Origin: Styela clava
Lineage: Eukaryota; Chordata; Ascidiacea; Stolidobranchia; Styelidae
Direction: 5' to 3'
NCBI RefSeq assembly: GCF_964204865.1
Contig: NC_135262.1
Location: 8,246,001 to 8,310,000, forward strand
Length of the DNA: 64,000 bases
Shown one piece after another: positions 11,518 to 23,796 of this stretch (positions are counted from its first letter, which is position 1; each line of letters begins with the position of its first letter). The notes beneath the pieces are model-generated. The model was not told the origin of the DNA, did no database searches, and saw only the letters and a list, made by a program, of their open reading frames with translations. Position numbers and translations under genes: made by a program.

Positions 11518-12170
11518 GCGAACGATTTACTGATAATATTTCTTTAAGTACGGCAATTGAAGGTTGATGCAGCCTACAAAAGTAGCACGATGATTTGTAG
11601 TGTGTTTCGCAATATTTGCTGATGTCTTGCCTCACTGCACAAACTTGCTTGATGGCCGGTTACAACTTTTACATTTAAAAACAAATATTGCTATGTTTGT
11701 CTAATTCCGGTACAAGACATTGGCATTTTGAATGGCAGTATAGCCAAAAACGAAGCAATTGTGAGCACATTACAATCACTCAAATATAAAATGCCGTCGA
11801 ATTGCGACAATCGTACACGGGAAAATGTTATCGAGAGTTACGCCAGCAACAAGCAGTGCTAGAATTACAATCCAGTCTTTTGTTGCGTGTGTTCATCGAG
11901 GCATGTCACATGAATATTGCTGCGAGCCTTTCCAATAAAAGTGGACCTTTCTCCCAATCGAATTTCATTCTTGGACTACTGACATAATAAATACCGTGAT
12001 CGGTGGTGGAAAATTTAAAAAGTTTTTGATTATAAAACAATTCTAGTTTTTTTTTAAGTAAAGGTATGAACATTGGGTAATTTTTAAATATGTGCATTTG
12101 CCTGCCTTGATTTTTTCAAAGTAACGTAGCGAAAACAATTACCGTGCCACACGGTTTACAAACATTTATG

Positions 12171-12406
12171 GGTGCTCCCGAAGTATGCGAACCAAGATGG
12201 CGGACATCGGAACGTAACATGGGTAACAGGTTAGGGTTGGGCGATAATTTTTTTCCAATTTTCCTTATTTTAGTCCTATTATCAGTTCGAAGACTAGCCA
12301 AGAGCCTCCCGTAGTATTTATACCTAAAATTATGGCCTAACCCTAACCTAGTACACATATTACATTCCGATGTCCGCCATCTTGGTTCGCATACTTCGGG
12401 AGCCCC
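12171..12406. mobile_element. 236-bp hAT-like MITE, copy 1
   Basis: Flanked by a perfect 8-bp duplication, CATTTATG (12163-12170 and 12407-12414). The ends are long inverted repeats of about 42 bp, GG(T/G)GCTCCCGAAGTATGCG..., running into AACCAAGATGGCGGACATCG. Inner inverted repeats carry telomere-like TTAGGG units (about 12229-12241) and CCTAACCCTAA (about 12336-12350). It has no coding capacity. A second copy of identical length lies at 33150-33385 with only about three differences, so the family was active recently. The reading frames that cross it are artefacts of the repeat. Confidence 0.93.
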
Positions 12407-12414
12407 CATTTATG

Positions 12415-13970
12415 ACATAATGAAATCACCAGAAAAAAGAAAGCAAGTGTGAAATTTAATATAGGACACGGCGCATCATGGCCTTTAGACTAGAGGCCCT
12501 AAGCAGTTAAGACTTTGGTGTCTTATATATAATAACAAGAGAGCTGTGCTCGAATATATGGACACGTCACAAGGTGTCGCTATTTTTTTATTCTGACACA
12601 TTAAAAACGAATTTCTTGAAGTCCACAGAAATTCTTGAAATAAGTAAAAGTAATAGCCTTCGCATATTTTAAAAATGGTTCTCATGCCTGAAGACATTTA
12701 TAGAGGTTTAAGATGATACGTGAGAAGGAAAAGCAAGCAAAATTCATTTCAACCAGGCTAGCATTAAGGTCTAAATCGCCTGTCCAATCATTTCAATAAA
12801 CACTGAGACCTTGAAAAACGGCTATGAAAATTTCTGTGATGCTCCTCTTCCCCCGGTGCCCTTAAGCACGTGTCTATTTCGCTTAGTGGTCAATTCAGCC
12901 CTGACTATAACATCCTTGCTTTATTACACGCCCACAAATCCATCAGCATAATAGAGAAAGACTAAATAGCGCGTCATAATCCAAACTAATATCTTCAGTA
13001 AAATCGAATACTAATAGAATCGAAGTTACGGTGAAATTCTGTTTAAACGTTGAACGACTAGCGATTTTTAACAGTATTACTGTGTGTAGTTTTGCGCAGA
13101 TGTAAGTTTAACCTATAAATGACTGTCACACCTTAGATTACAGTTACACTTCATCGAAAACTCATATCGTCACAGATGTCGTAGGTTTTGGTGTACTTTT
13201 TTATCATAGCGCTTTCTGCATGCTTATGGGCACGAAATATCTCAGATTTTTAAAAAATGGTAAATTTTTGACTTCTATTCCTTTCATTGCCCCGATCCTT
13301 ATCCACCGTTTCACTATAAATTCTGTACGCTTGAACCATTTTCTGTGTTTCGGTTTAAGTTTAAAATCAATACGCAAAACATGGGTTCAAAACGTAATGC
13401 AATTCATTTCAGCAGAAAAGCTCACACTTGTGTTCAATTGTATTGGGTTACTCCAGCTATTGGCATATATCTATAAAAATCTTGACAATTTTAAAATATT
13501 AATCTAATTTTATATTATTGCAGCCAACAAATATGTCAACAAATTCTATCTGTCAACGATCAAAATAAAATTATCGATGATAAGTTCAGTCTTTGCTAAA
13601 AAGAAAGGATCGATACAGTCTGTTAAGATTATTTTGCTAAGCATTCTGATGAAACACAATATCTAAACTATCTTGAGGAAAATCAATGTACACTAATTTC
13701 CTATAATTTGGCATTTCATTCTTTTCGGGTCAATTTATAAATATTAAGGTTACATCTGGCAATCTGAATTTCTGATAAGAGAAGTTTAGAAAAAAAATAA
13801 ACTCGATTATGTGCGAAACTAGGCCCTTAAAAAGACTTATTTAAACGGCAACACGTTGAATGTAATTCAAAATAAAAAATATACGCACGCTTTTTACAGA
13901 TATATATTGTAAAAACATCTCATTTATATTTATACAAGTGTTCGAATTATGAGATATCTATACGAGTTTT
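12415..13970. other. Intergenic stretch without recognised genes
   Basis: AT-rich sequence between the first MITE and the reductase gene. Short open frames (for example 12485-12697 minus and 13220-13507 plus) show no recognisable domain, and I do not call them. The 3' UTR of the reductase should lie at the right end. Confidence 0.4.
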
Positions 13971-14738
13971 TCAACAACGAAATCCTCCGGTAACTTCCAA
14001 ACAAGCTCCGTTTACATATGAACTTTCTTCTGATGCTAAAAATAAACAAGCGTTAGCGACCTCTTCTGGTTTACCAAGTCGCTGCATCGGTGTTTGGGAT
14101 ATGAATCTTTCGCCGATGTTTTCGCAAGATCCGGCTAGCATTGGTGTGTCAATTCCACCTGGTAAAACGGCATTGCACCGAACTTTATGCTTTGGATACT
14201 CTAATGCAATTGTTTTCGTCAATCCAACCACTGCGAACTTTGACGCACAATAACTGCCAGCTTGAAAACTTCCTCTGATTCCGGCAATGCTTGAAATGTT
14301 AATCAATGATCCCCTATTCCCAGCATTCGTTTCATTGCTCATTGATGCTATAAATTTTTTTGACATCAGAAAAACTCCAGTTAAATTGACTTTGATAATC
14401 TCATCAAAGTCTTTTTCGGGTATCTCGTTAAAAAAGCATGATTTCAAAATGGCGGCACAGTTAACTAAAATTGACGCTTTTTTGTTGAGATTCTCTTGCG
14501 CTATTTCGAACGCTTTTGCAACTTCTTCTGACAAGCTAACATCGCATTCGATAAAACAATGTTTGTTTCCAAATTTTGTAGGTAAGTATTTCACTGTTTC
14601 TTCAATCCCGATCTTGTTGATATCAAGAACTGCAACACTGGCACCTTCTTTTGCAAATACTCGACAAATTGCTTGTCCTATTCCACTGCTACCGCCTGTT
14701 ACGATAGCAGCTTTCCCAGCAAGCCTTCCAGTATTCAT
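13971..14738 (-). CDS. Short-chain dehydrogenase/reductase, HSD17B8/FabG-like, single exon
   Basis: A 255-residue intact SDR from ATG 14738. Near the start, TGGSSGIG is the glycine-rich NAD(P)-binding motif TGxxxGxG; VNCAA replaces the usual NNAG; NISS precedes the catalytic YCASK (Tyr-x3-Lys), with the serine in the strand before it. LPGGIDTPM, LGKPEEVA and the tail ASEESSYVNGACLEVTGG are characteristic of classical SDRs of the FabG/HSD17B8 type, which reduce 3-oxoacyl-thioesters or oxidise hydroxysteroids, often in mitochondria. The frame is open upstream to ATG 14825, adding 29 residues (MRSQEGWCG...); I prefer the inner start because it fits family length. That extension could be a targeting sequence or the end of an intron. 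No introns are visible, unlike most genes here. Confidence 0.85.
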   Translation of the reverse strand: MNTGRLAGKAAIVTGGSSGIGQAICRVFAKEGASVAVLDINKIGIEETVKYLPTKFGNKHCFIECDVSLSEEVAKAFEIAQENLNKKASILVNCAAILKSCFFNEIPEKDFDEIIKVNLTGVFLMSKKFIASMSNETNAGNRGSLINISSIAGIRGSFQAGSYCASKFAVVGLTKTIALEYPKHKVRCNAVLPGGIDTPMLAGSCENIGERFISQTPMQRLGKPEEVANACLFLASEESSYVNGACLEVTGGFRC

Positions 14739-15337
14739 CGTAAAAATTTTTTCAAAATTTGACCTATTGCTGCCAGTGGAATTAATTCCTAATAAGAGAC
14801 CACACCAGCCTTCTTGGCTTCTCAAACTATTTTAGAAATATGTACTATCGCAACTTTAATGAATGGGACGTCTCCCGCCGATATGTACCGTGCTGTAATA
14901 CATAGATATGTAAACAACTTGATCGTTGGCTACAAATATACCTATGCCCAGCATACCTATATTTATTGAAGGTTAATTTACCTGAGTGTCCCTTAACGGC
15001 TATATACACATCTCATATAAAGATTATGTATAGGACATTACATGAATTTAATTTTCCCATTGGCAAAATGCATCTACAGTATAAACATCATTGTTTTGGT
15101 TTCATTAACCTTGTTTTATCTATATGTGCAATTATTAATGTCAATATATTTGTTAAGAAATCAATATGGATGAAACCAAAATCAAGCTTACTAGAGAAGC
15201 TCAAAGCCAGGTCACGCTCAAGAAAAAAAGAGACCCATCAAGAAAATAAGATAGACCTAAAAATCTGACCATCTATAAGCGAAGTAATTAGTTACCACTG
15301 AATCGGCCGGAGCTAATCAGTTTGAATTGTGGTCGTA

Positions 15338-15560
15338 CATTACACGCCAGTAAATTTGAATTGGCTCGTAACTTGAAGCAGTTCATGTCATATCGTCAGG
15401 GATACTAAAATACGTTATTGAATTCCATAGAAATGAAGTTCTGGATTGGACCTTCTGCCAGAAAATTTCTTCTGTCCAGAGTTGAGGGTACAATAACAGT
15501 AAACGGATGAGGCCAATCGAGCAAGCTGACTGAAACCTTTACTTGGAGGGTCCGAATGCA
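15338..15560. repeat. Dispersed repeat, copy paired with 42299-42500
   Basis: Starts CATTACACGCCAGTAAAT and shares CTTGAARCAGTTCATG, then ACAGTAAACG/GCAGTAAACG...GACTGAAA, with 42299-42500. Copies are diverged, with indels. No terminal repeats or coding capacity identified; family unknown. Confidence 0.6.
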
Positions 15561-15744
15561 CAGCTTTTTATATATAATATCTGTAAAATAAATATAACAA
15601 GCCATCATGCAATGCCATGAAAAAGTGTGAGCTGATTCTATTTGATAGTCTCGTATAAATTCGGTCAAGAAGGTATTTCATACAAGGGCGTATTATTGGA
15701 TTTATACAAGAAAAATATGTACTGGTGGGTGCATTAATGGTTGT

Positions 15745-15996
15745 GTCAAAACATGAGATAGCCTATTTCTAGTATGGGAAACCACCGGTCAATAAAATAG
15801 ACCAACAATGAAATGCTGGAAATCAGCAAACATTACTACCAACACCATGCTTGTCCATCCTGATTATGGTTGAGTGGTTGAGTCAACGGTTAATGGTCGA
15901 GTCAAAACATGAGATAGCCTATTTCTAGTATGGGAAACAACCGGTCAATAAAATAGACCAACAATGGGATGCTGGAAATCAGCAACCATTACTACC
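15745..15996. repeat. Tandem duplication with 156-bp period
   Basis: Bases 15745-15840 (GTCAAAACATGAGATAGCC... to CATTACTACC) recur at 15901-15996 with only a few substitutions. About 60 bp of non-identical spacer lies between. The unit contains CCGGTCAATAAAATAGACCA. No gene overlaps it. Confidence 0.85.
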
Positions 15997-17137
15997 AATC
16001 CCATAATGGTGTTTCTTCCGTACCAGAGATGTTTTAACTTTCAGAGAGCACTTGCGAAACACCCCTTGATACGCTTAAACGTGCTTCGGAGCCCTGAGCA
16101 TTAAATCTGTTTATTTGTGCCACCTACCTTTCCGCGTATAATATGACGTTATGACATATTATTTAATTATTGCTTGACTGCAACGACAAGCCCTAATTAT
16201 ATCATGGAAATTGACCATCGTCTGATCTAGTCTGTGGTCGTTATTTTTATAATTTTGCTGGGGTGCCAAAGGAACATTTTGTGCCGGAGGTTACTACAAT
16301 AACAATTTACATTCCAAACATAAAATTAGGAATTTTTGAATTTAAGATTACGAAATTAGATAAAATTCCACACAGTTTAATCTCAGCATTTGTATCATGC
16401 TGGGATGTTAATAGATTTATTTGGTAAATTTCAGTTTATCTGCCTACTTGACACAGGGCTAACACAATAGTCTTTTAAGTTTTGTCCTACAAGCACAGCC
16501 ATTCTCAATATTCATGAATCAATTCGATTGATCTCCTGAAAAACGCTGACACGGTAATACAAAACTTCCTGCATAGGCACCGGCCTACGCTTTTATTTTG
16601 AATAGATCAAATGAAGTCGACTAAAGTACTATAGTATAAGGTAACACAATATTGAAATGCGGTGCTTTATACATCATCTTGCACCAACACACGGCGAACT
16701 CATCAATCATTCCGGTTATCACCGATAATTACAAATTAAATGGCGCTAAGGGCATAGAATCGACTGGCTAGCTATAGGGGTATGAAATTGATCTACGAAG
16801 AATACAAATGCACTATCGAAACTGAAAGTTCCATAAAAAACGCGAGGCAAGCAAGTGGTAGAAATGCTTTAGAAATGCAGGGCTTTATACAAAGGTCCAA
16901 CAATGCCACTTCCTGCTCGCATCGGGCTTATAATATTATTCACACACATACGTCATTTCGCTGGAAACCGCTTAAATGAGCGTTACATATTGCACGACTT
17001 CAGCTCTGTTTCGGGACATCTCCCAGACAAATACAAGTTGACTCAAGTTTTAGAAACAGAAGTATAATTGCTGAACCAGTCCGTATACAAAGTCGATTCA
17101 TATACCGCATTTAAATCGAGACTTGAGACGGTAGAAG

Positions 17138-18196
17138 ATGGGAGGGAAGCAAACTAAGATTAAAAAACGACGAAGCAAGTCGAAAAAATTAATAACTACT
17201 AAACTTGATATGCTAGAAACACCAGATCACAAGCCAAAAATTATATTGCTTGGTACTGGAGGTTCGGGAAAGACTACAATCGCAAAACAAATGAGAATTT
17301 TGGCTCAGGACAGTTTCTCAGAAAAAGAAAGGAACGACTACAAAAGTACTATATACAATGGAATGTTAAGATCTATAAAAACTTTATTACCGGCTATGAG
17401 TGCTTTGAAAATAGCATTTGAGAGCAATGAGAGACTATCAGATGCTCAGATTGTTTTACACGAGAATTATGTCGAGATATCAGAACTTTCTCCGGAATTG
17501 GGTACGGCAATGAAAAACTTGGTTTGTGATTCTGGATTGAAATCATGCTTTGAAATGTTAGACAATTTTCAAGAAGAAGAATTTTTCACATATTTTTCGA
17601 AGGAAATTGACAGAATAACAGACCCGGCATATGTACCGACTCTTGAAGATATTTTACATGTTAATATAAAATCTACTGGTATTTTCACATATGATTGCTC
17701 GTACGAAGAGTTAGATTTTACATTCGTGGAAACGTCGGGAAGACGCACGGAAAGAAAGAAGTGGATTCATACTTTTGACGAAGTGGATATCGTACTATTT
17801 TGTGTATCAATGTCTGATTATAATCAAGTATTATTAGAAAATGAAGAAACGAATTGTATGACAGAAAGCTTGAAACTTTTTCAATCTATCTGCAATAATA
17901 CTATTCTCAAGGAAAGCAAGTTTGTTCTTTTGTTGAACAAGAAAGATGTTCTGAATGAAAAAGTAAGGAGATGTGCATTTGGACAACATTTTGATGAATT
18001 CAAAGGAGAGAACGCCTACGAAACAGTTTCACTGTACATCAAAAACATGTTTGAAGATGTTATCGTAAACAAAGAAAAACGAGAAATACACACTTTCTTC
18101 ACATGTGCTACGGATACAGACGATTTTCGTGCTATACTAGACGAACTACATAGACTTATGACTGAAAAATCACCATCTGGCAATTTTTTAAAATAA
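17138..18196 (+). CDS. Divergent heterotrimeric G-protein alpha-like subunit, single exon, catalytic residues lost
   Basis: The 352-residue length is typical of G-alpha. G2 with T6 fits an N-myristoylation signal and is followed by a basic run (KKRRSKSKK). The P-loop at 39-47 is GTGGSGKTT (family GAGESGKST). The helical domain spans roughly 60-165. Switch I DILHVNIKSTG (171-181) has N176 where the catalytic arginine belongs. Switch II reads ETSGRRTERKKW (198-209) against the canonical DVGGQRSERKKW, so the catalytic glutamine is R202 and the magnesium-contacting aspartate is E198. Guanine-specificity motifs NKKD (267-270) and TCAT (322-325) remain. The tail (PSGNFLK) does not match receptor-coupling tails. 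It probably binds guanine nucleotide but should hydrolyse GTP poorly or not at all. Having no introns suggests a retrocopy or a lineage-specific family. Confidence 0.88.
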   Translation: MGGKQTKIKKRRSKSKKLITTKLDMLETPDHKPKIILLGTGGSGKTTIAKQMRILAQDSFSEKERNDYKSTIYNGMLRSIKTLLPAMSALKIAFESNERLSDAQIVLHENYVEISELSPELGTAMKNLVCDSGLKSCFEMLDNFQEEEFFTYFSKEIDRITDPAYVPTLEDILHVNIKSTGIFTYDCSYEELDFTFVETSGRRTERKKWIHTFDEVDIVLFCVSMSDYNQVLLENEETNCMTESLKLFQSICNNTILKESKFVLLLNKKDVLNEKVRRCAFGQHFDEFKGENAYETVSLYIKNMFEDVIVNKEKREIHTFFTCATDTDDFRAILDELHRLMTEKSPSGNFLK

Positions 18197-18953
18197 TTTT
18201 TATTGGGAAATTCAAATAGTCTCATTTAAATATGCAATATTTTTTGTACTTTAAAAACTTTTTAACCTGTAAATTAGGTCGTCCAATGAATCCCTGTAAT
18301 TTTTCAAGTGGAAAATATTTAAGAAAATCAATAACCATTTGAATGAATATCATTTAGTTACTTTCGTGAAGGATAAAAAGAGTGTAGTATACTTGTATAC
18401 GTTCAGTACCTGAAGTAGAATTCCATAGCAAATTCTTAAATCATACAAGCCGTGTTTTATCGTCAGCTGAGAATGATTCGTTAAGCCATCCAATCAATTC
18501 GTTAAGCTTTTCGATCATCCACATTTTATGTATTGAACTATGTATGACTTCGACTTCACCATATTATACAAATTGGCATAAAATACGATCATGCTAAACG
18601 TCGACTCCACTACAAGATCCGAACCCTTGATAGAAATGAATCAACTTTTACTTACAGATTCGCATATAATTTCAGTATTAACCTTGAACGGTGGGAAAAA
18701 TCTTATTTGCGGAGGGCCCAATTGATAAAAGTACTTAATGCTTTTGAAAGTCCGTATCATATACTTACTTTTGGTTGAAATTTAACATGTAAAACATTCC
18801 GAATCAGAGATTTTCAAAAAAATATTCAATATTAAGTAAAAACATGAACTGAGACAAATTTATTTGTGCTTGATTAGGTCTCTTGCTTATCTATGCTCAT
18901 TTAGGGTCTTAGAACAACCAGCCACAATGTCGCCAACTTTTAATTGAGAAAAT

Positions 18954-18973
18954 TAACTGTGACGTCACAGTTA
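18954..18973. promoter_or_regulatory. Perfect 20-bp palindrome centred on a CRE (TGACGTCA)
   Basis: TAACTGTGACGTCACAGTTA is fully self-complementary and contains the consensus CREB/ATF octamer at 18960-18967. It lies about 760 bp after the G-alpha-like stop codon. Binding is inferred from the motif only. Confidence 0.5.
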
Positions 18974-21900
18974 CTATTCACATTCAACATAACAGTATCG
19001 TATGTAATGGCATTTTGAACGAGGGATTCAAAAAAAACTCAAAATTAATTTTACAGTGCATAGTTAGATATTTTAGATTAACTTAAATTTTGTATATAGC
19101 CCAGTAAGAGTGTTTCACAATTTTCTCCAAGAGCAGGGGGCTTCACAAAATGCTTATCCACTTTACCCATCCTTGCCCTAAACCATAAAAATACACTTTT
19201 CGCTTTTGGGCACGAAATGTACCTATAAATCGGTTTAATAATATATTGTTGTTAAAATTCTTTATCATGTTCTCGTTCATGTATTTGTTGGTATGGAAAA
19301 AACACTGTTCCTTTTAATTATTGAACTATTTTCTTTGAAGTTTTTAAAGATGGTCGCTAGAAGACTATTAGTTTTATTTATTCCCAAATGTTGAGATAGA
19401 TATTTCATTCAAAATTTCTCTGTATTATTTTTTATTTGTGGGAACACTGTTCTTAATCCACCAAGCGTGACGGCTGTCTTGCATTTTAATTTTGCACAAA
19501 CTTCTTATTTTATTCGTGAATTTCTCAGGGATAGAAAAGTATTGAAGTGTACGTTCTGCTTTTGCAACTGCAATGCAAATGCTCGTATTTATAATATATT
19601 TATGATTATTAATTTAATAAAGAAAGTTAACATAGTGTATTTTGTCATTTGGTGAACAAAAGAAGCTGTTTCAATATTTCTGTAATTTCTTGGTATATTT
19701 TTTCTTATCATGTTTTTCACATTTAATGTCAATAATTTAATTTCTTGAATTTCATTTTCTGGTTTATTTATATTTCATTGTCTTTTATTCTCATTTCATA
19801 AAGCAAATATAATTTGAATGTACAAACTTTTCATCTTGTTATTGGAATAAGTTATCTGAATATGAGTACTCTTTCTTTACCCTCTGAGAGACGTGTACTG
19901 AGAATAAGCATTTTCTTCATTTAAAGTCTCCAACGAATTCTTGCAATTAGGGTTATTAACGTAAAATAGAAACAGTGAATGCCTACTTTTAAGAATCTTT
20001 ATAATAACGTAAGTTTTTTGATATTTCAATCATGCAATTTGGGTAAAACCTAAATATGAGTTGCAAATCATTATTCTAATTCTAAGTGTTGTATATTCAA
20101 CATACTGTAATTGATGCTTTAAAAATGTGCGGACAAAATTCAGTTTGTTACCGATTTACATCAAAATGAAACTTTTGCCATCAAACGTATAATCGAAGGT
20201 CTTCTCTACCGTTAAATCACTTTCCTGGAATGTTGTCTTTGCGAAAAGTTTTAGAAAACAGCGCTTGTGAAACTGAAGTATAAATATTGTTATATCATCC
20301 GCTCTATAGAAGTTCCTAATATACAAATATTTTTCTTATATGGCTAACTTCAACCCGGACCTAACGTTGCTTCGCTTTGCTTATTGGAAACGAAGTCGAC
20401 CCATTGATGGTTTTGCTGGACTCTTGTTGTTGTAGTGATTGATGCTGATCGCTTTTCTTCCCAGACAATGAATCAGATTTCAGATTTTTATTACTTCAAG
20501 GTGGAAGAGGTTGATAGACTAGAAGGCTAATATTTTTATTTAAAAGTGTGACCGAATATTTCACCACAAACTTTGTTGTATCAGTGGCATTAAAAAATGA
20601 AAACTTTTTATTCTGTATTGGTCGACCGCCTTCATGTTGCCTGCTTGTCCGTCAATCTTTTCAAAAAACTCAGTGCTCTTAGACCTTGCCTTACCCGTAC
20701 CGAAGCGCGACAGTTGTATATATATATATATTGAGCATAACCCTCATGTTTTACAGATATTTAAAAGATTGTGATATTGCATTACGAATTTGCCGAACAG
20801 AAAGCACAATATATATATACTCGCGCTAAATTGGAACTATTTTTCCTCCGTTGAATGTTACTTTTCATCAGGAAAGTTGCAATTCCTATGCCCTTGGTCA
20901 TCACTCTTCAAGTGGAAATTTGAGAAATAAGTAATATATAGCATTGAGAATAATGGTTAGGTTATCAGTATCAACTCATTTCAAAATTGTTTTATAGAGT
21001 GGCTTTTCTATTAAAATGAATTGCCGATTACTGCTAACTTGACGGCATTGGATCTAGTCGTATTTGCTCTGTATCGCCACCACGTGCTGAAACTTTTATA
21101 CGCGATGTCGGGACCGATCACGCCTGTAGAACAGGAGTCTGATATTGCTAGTATTGAAGCCGGAGCTCGGAGACTTCTTTTCAGATTTCCCAACACCGGA
21201 GTCGAAAATCGATATTGTTCATTAAATAAGGATTTGACCAAATCACAAATCCGCTACGAAATATTGCTACAGGAATCTGCTCAGATTCTCTTTTTGATTC
21301 AATTATCCTGAATATTCACATTGCTACGTTATCACCTCACTACGTCGTAGAGAAAGTTTAATAACGGATGCAACCACGTGAAAGTGTCTAAAGGAAATTT
21401 ATATTTGACACTCAAATCGACCCATGACACTTGAGCTTCTGCTACCGGTACTTTTCCGTTATAGTTATCATATCAACTCTGACTTTGCTTTAAGTAAACT
21501 AGTGTTAAGGATCCTAGCCAGGTAGGTTTTCAACCCAATTTCACCCTGATTCGTATTTGTCCTTTTTATACTTTTTTCTTCATAACCGTAAATATAGTCG
21601 AGTTCACAAACAAACTTGTACAACAATTTCCTAACTTCTTCTGTTAATAAGGCCACACGCTGTATTATTTATGAAAGAGCTTTTATTTATTAGTTTAATA
21701 ACCTTGAAATATTAAACCACGTTTTGAGCGTATATTAATATCATAATAGTATCATCTGTACATTTAAAACATAATAAAGCATGAAGATAATACATGCATA
21801 ACAAATAAAAAAGAACCAACATCGCTATATTTTGTAGTTTTGTGACGAATATATCCATCTGATATATCAACATAATATCATCTTTAAAACGCTTATAACC

Positions 21901-23658
21901 GCTACAAATTATTCAGATGAAATAAAAATGAATGTGGCATAATTAAATTGTAGCCGGAAAACTTTCCTATCATTATTAGTAGTTTAGATACAGATTCGAA
22001 ATATCGCAAGAATTAACAAAAGTTCATAATTTGAATTTGCCTAATGTAAAGTTGTGAAATTTTGGCTTGTAAAAGTTATTTTAAATAACCACTTAAATTC
22101 CGACTATCTATGGGTAGTAAAGCGGAGACAGACGGCAAATAATGTTGAGCATGTTTTAAGAATACACTAACACTTGTATGAAATGCAGAGAAACTATTCT
22201 GACATCATTATAACAGTAAACTTAACAGCGACAATAAAAAAATAATATGTTTGAAATTTTTTCTTCTAAAACGGATGAATCTCCAATGTAAACTTGCAGT
22301 GAAATTCAAGAAAATTTACTAATTTCCGTATGCAGTGTATAATATTACTTCAAATTATACATTTAATGCTTCTAAATAAAAAATATATAACAGTGAAAGA
22401 AAACAAATAAACATCATGTTCAGAAAATAAAACGTCATAAGCCGAAAGAAACGTAAATAAGTTTAAAGAAAGCAATGCGTACACAATTCCGTTTTTTTCG
22501 TATTTCATCTTGTGAATGGAAAGTAAAATCCAAAATTATTTTTAGTTCAGGCTGATAAAAAAAACTTATCAACTCTATATTTTGTAAATGAATTTCAGAT
22601 ATTTTGTAAAAGAAGTATAGCAATTTGTAAATGATAAATAATCATTTTTTTAATATATTCCCATGTTTTACATTGGATGTTTTGTGTTCGCGCGTTTGCT
22701 ACTTGCAGGGCAACATGTTTACGGGCTTCGATTTGCCCACACGTTGGTCAAAGATGAAATAATCGGGGCTCAAGCTTTTCCCTAACATGTGATTTCAATA
22801 TTACTTGATCTCAGCAGTAAACATTGTTAAAATAGGAAAGAGTACTTAATGAAATAAATCGACTAATATAGAATGCGATTCATAAAAACATGAAATTCAT
22901 CTATCATTTCAATGAAAAATAATTGTAAATTTAACAATAGTTAAAAGTATTTCGTAATGTTTTCAATCGCTCTCTAACCAAGTCCAGATATCCCTAATTT
23001 AGTTCAGTAGAAGCAACGAATTTATAGCGAAATTCTTATTTTCGAGATATGTCATGATTAAACCAAGTTTGATTATTTGGTCAAATATTCATTTACTACA
23101 CCGAAATGCAATACTATCAGGATATTTATTTGCACCTGTATTTTTCATCAAAACATTGGGTAAGGGAAAATATGTATAAATTACTATAGAAGACAAGAAA
23201 AAGTTAATAATAATGATATAAGGAAGTAGACATGATAGTCGGAAAAGTTGAAATGAAAAGAAAACGAAATTTAAGACGACTTCGTTGAAAATTTTTTACA
23301 AAAATGAACTGACTGAATTATAAGATGTCTTGAGCCAAGTTTAATAATATGAAACTCATCAATAATTCTAACGAGCAGTTAAATGCTGAAATTTAGCACA
23401 ACTCATTACATGAATAGTGAAAAGTTATTGTTGCGGGTTTAGCTCTTGCCGAATTGATTTCAACTTGGATGATAAGAAACGTAGAAAAATCGCCGTTGTT
23501 TAAAAACAATATTTCAAGAAGGCACACGAGAGATATAGCACAAAAATTTGCATAATAAAAATCTAAAGCAGTTTTTTATGTCCTTTTGCTTCAGTTTGAA
23601 ATAAACTGTGTAAAACAATACACTCTCGCCCGCAGGTCATGATGGGTTGATTTGTGTT

Positions 23659-23664
23659 TTTATT
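23659..23664 (-). terminator. Candidate polyadenylation signal of the RNA-binding protein gene
   Basis: TTTATT on the plus strand reads AATAAA on the minus strand, about 135 bases past the stop codon at 23797. It is plausible by position only; such hexamers are common in AT-rich DNA. Confidence 0.3.
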
Positions 23665-23796
23665 TGCGGTACAAATACCCCATATATTCTCCACGCCGCT
23701 TATGCTTTTCAAGACAAGCACAGTCGACTTCGCCATTTCTCTAAAAGTATATTTAACCTTAAAATAACCAGTCTAAACCGGATCTGTCCGGTACTT

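Larger units (their letters stand above)
18197..23796. other. Intergenic region, about 5.6 kb, no gene recognised
   Basis: AT-rich. It contains the 20-bp CRE palindrome at 18954-18973 and an AT-dinucleotide run near 20717. A pair of overlapping opposite-strand open frames lies at 21011-21311 in a slightly more GC-rich patch; it has no recognisable domain, splice context or neighbouring exons. The 3' UTR of the RNA-binding protein gene should occupy the right end. Confidence 0.4.

Noticed and set aside
21011..21311. Opposite-strand open frames of 76 and 96 residues
   Set aside because: They overlap each other and show no domain, splice context or neighbouring exons.
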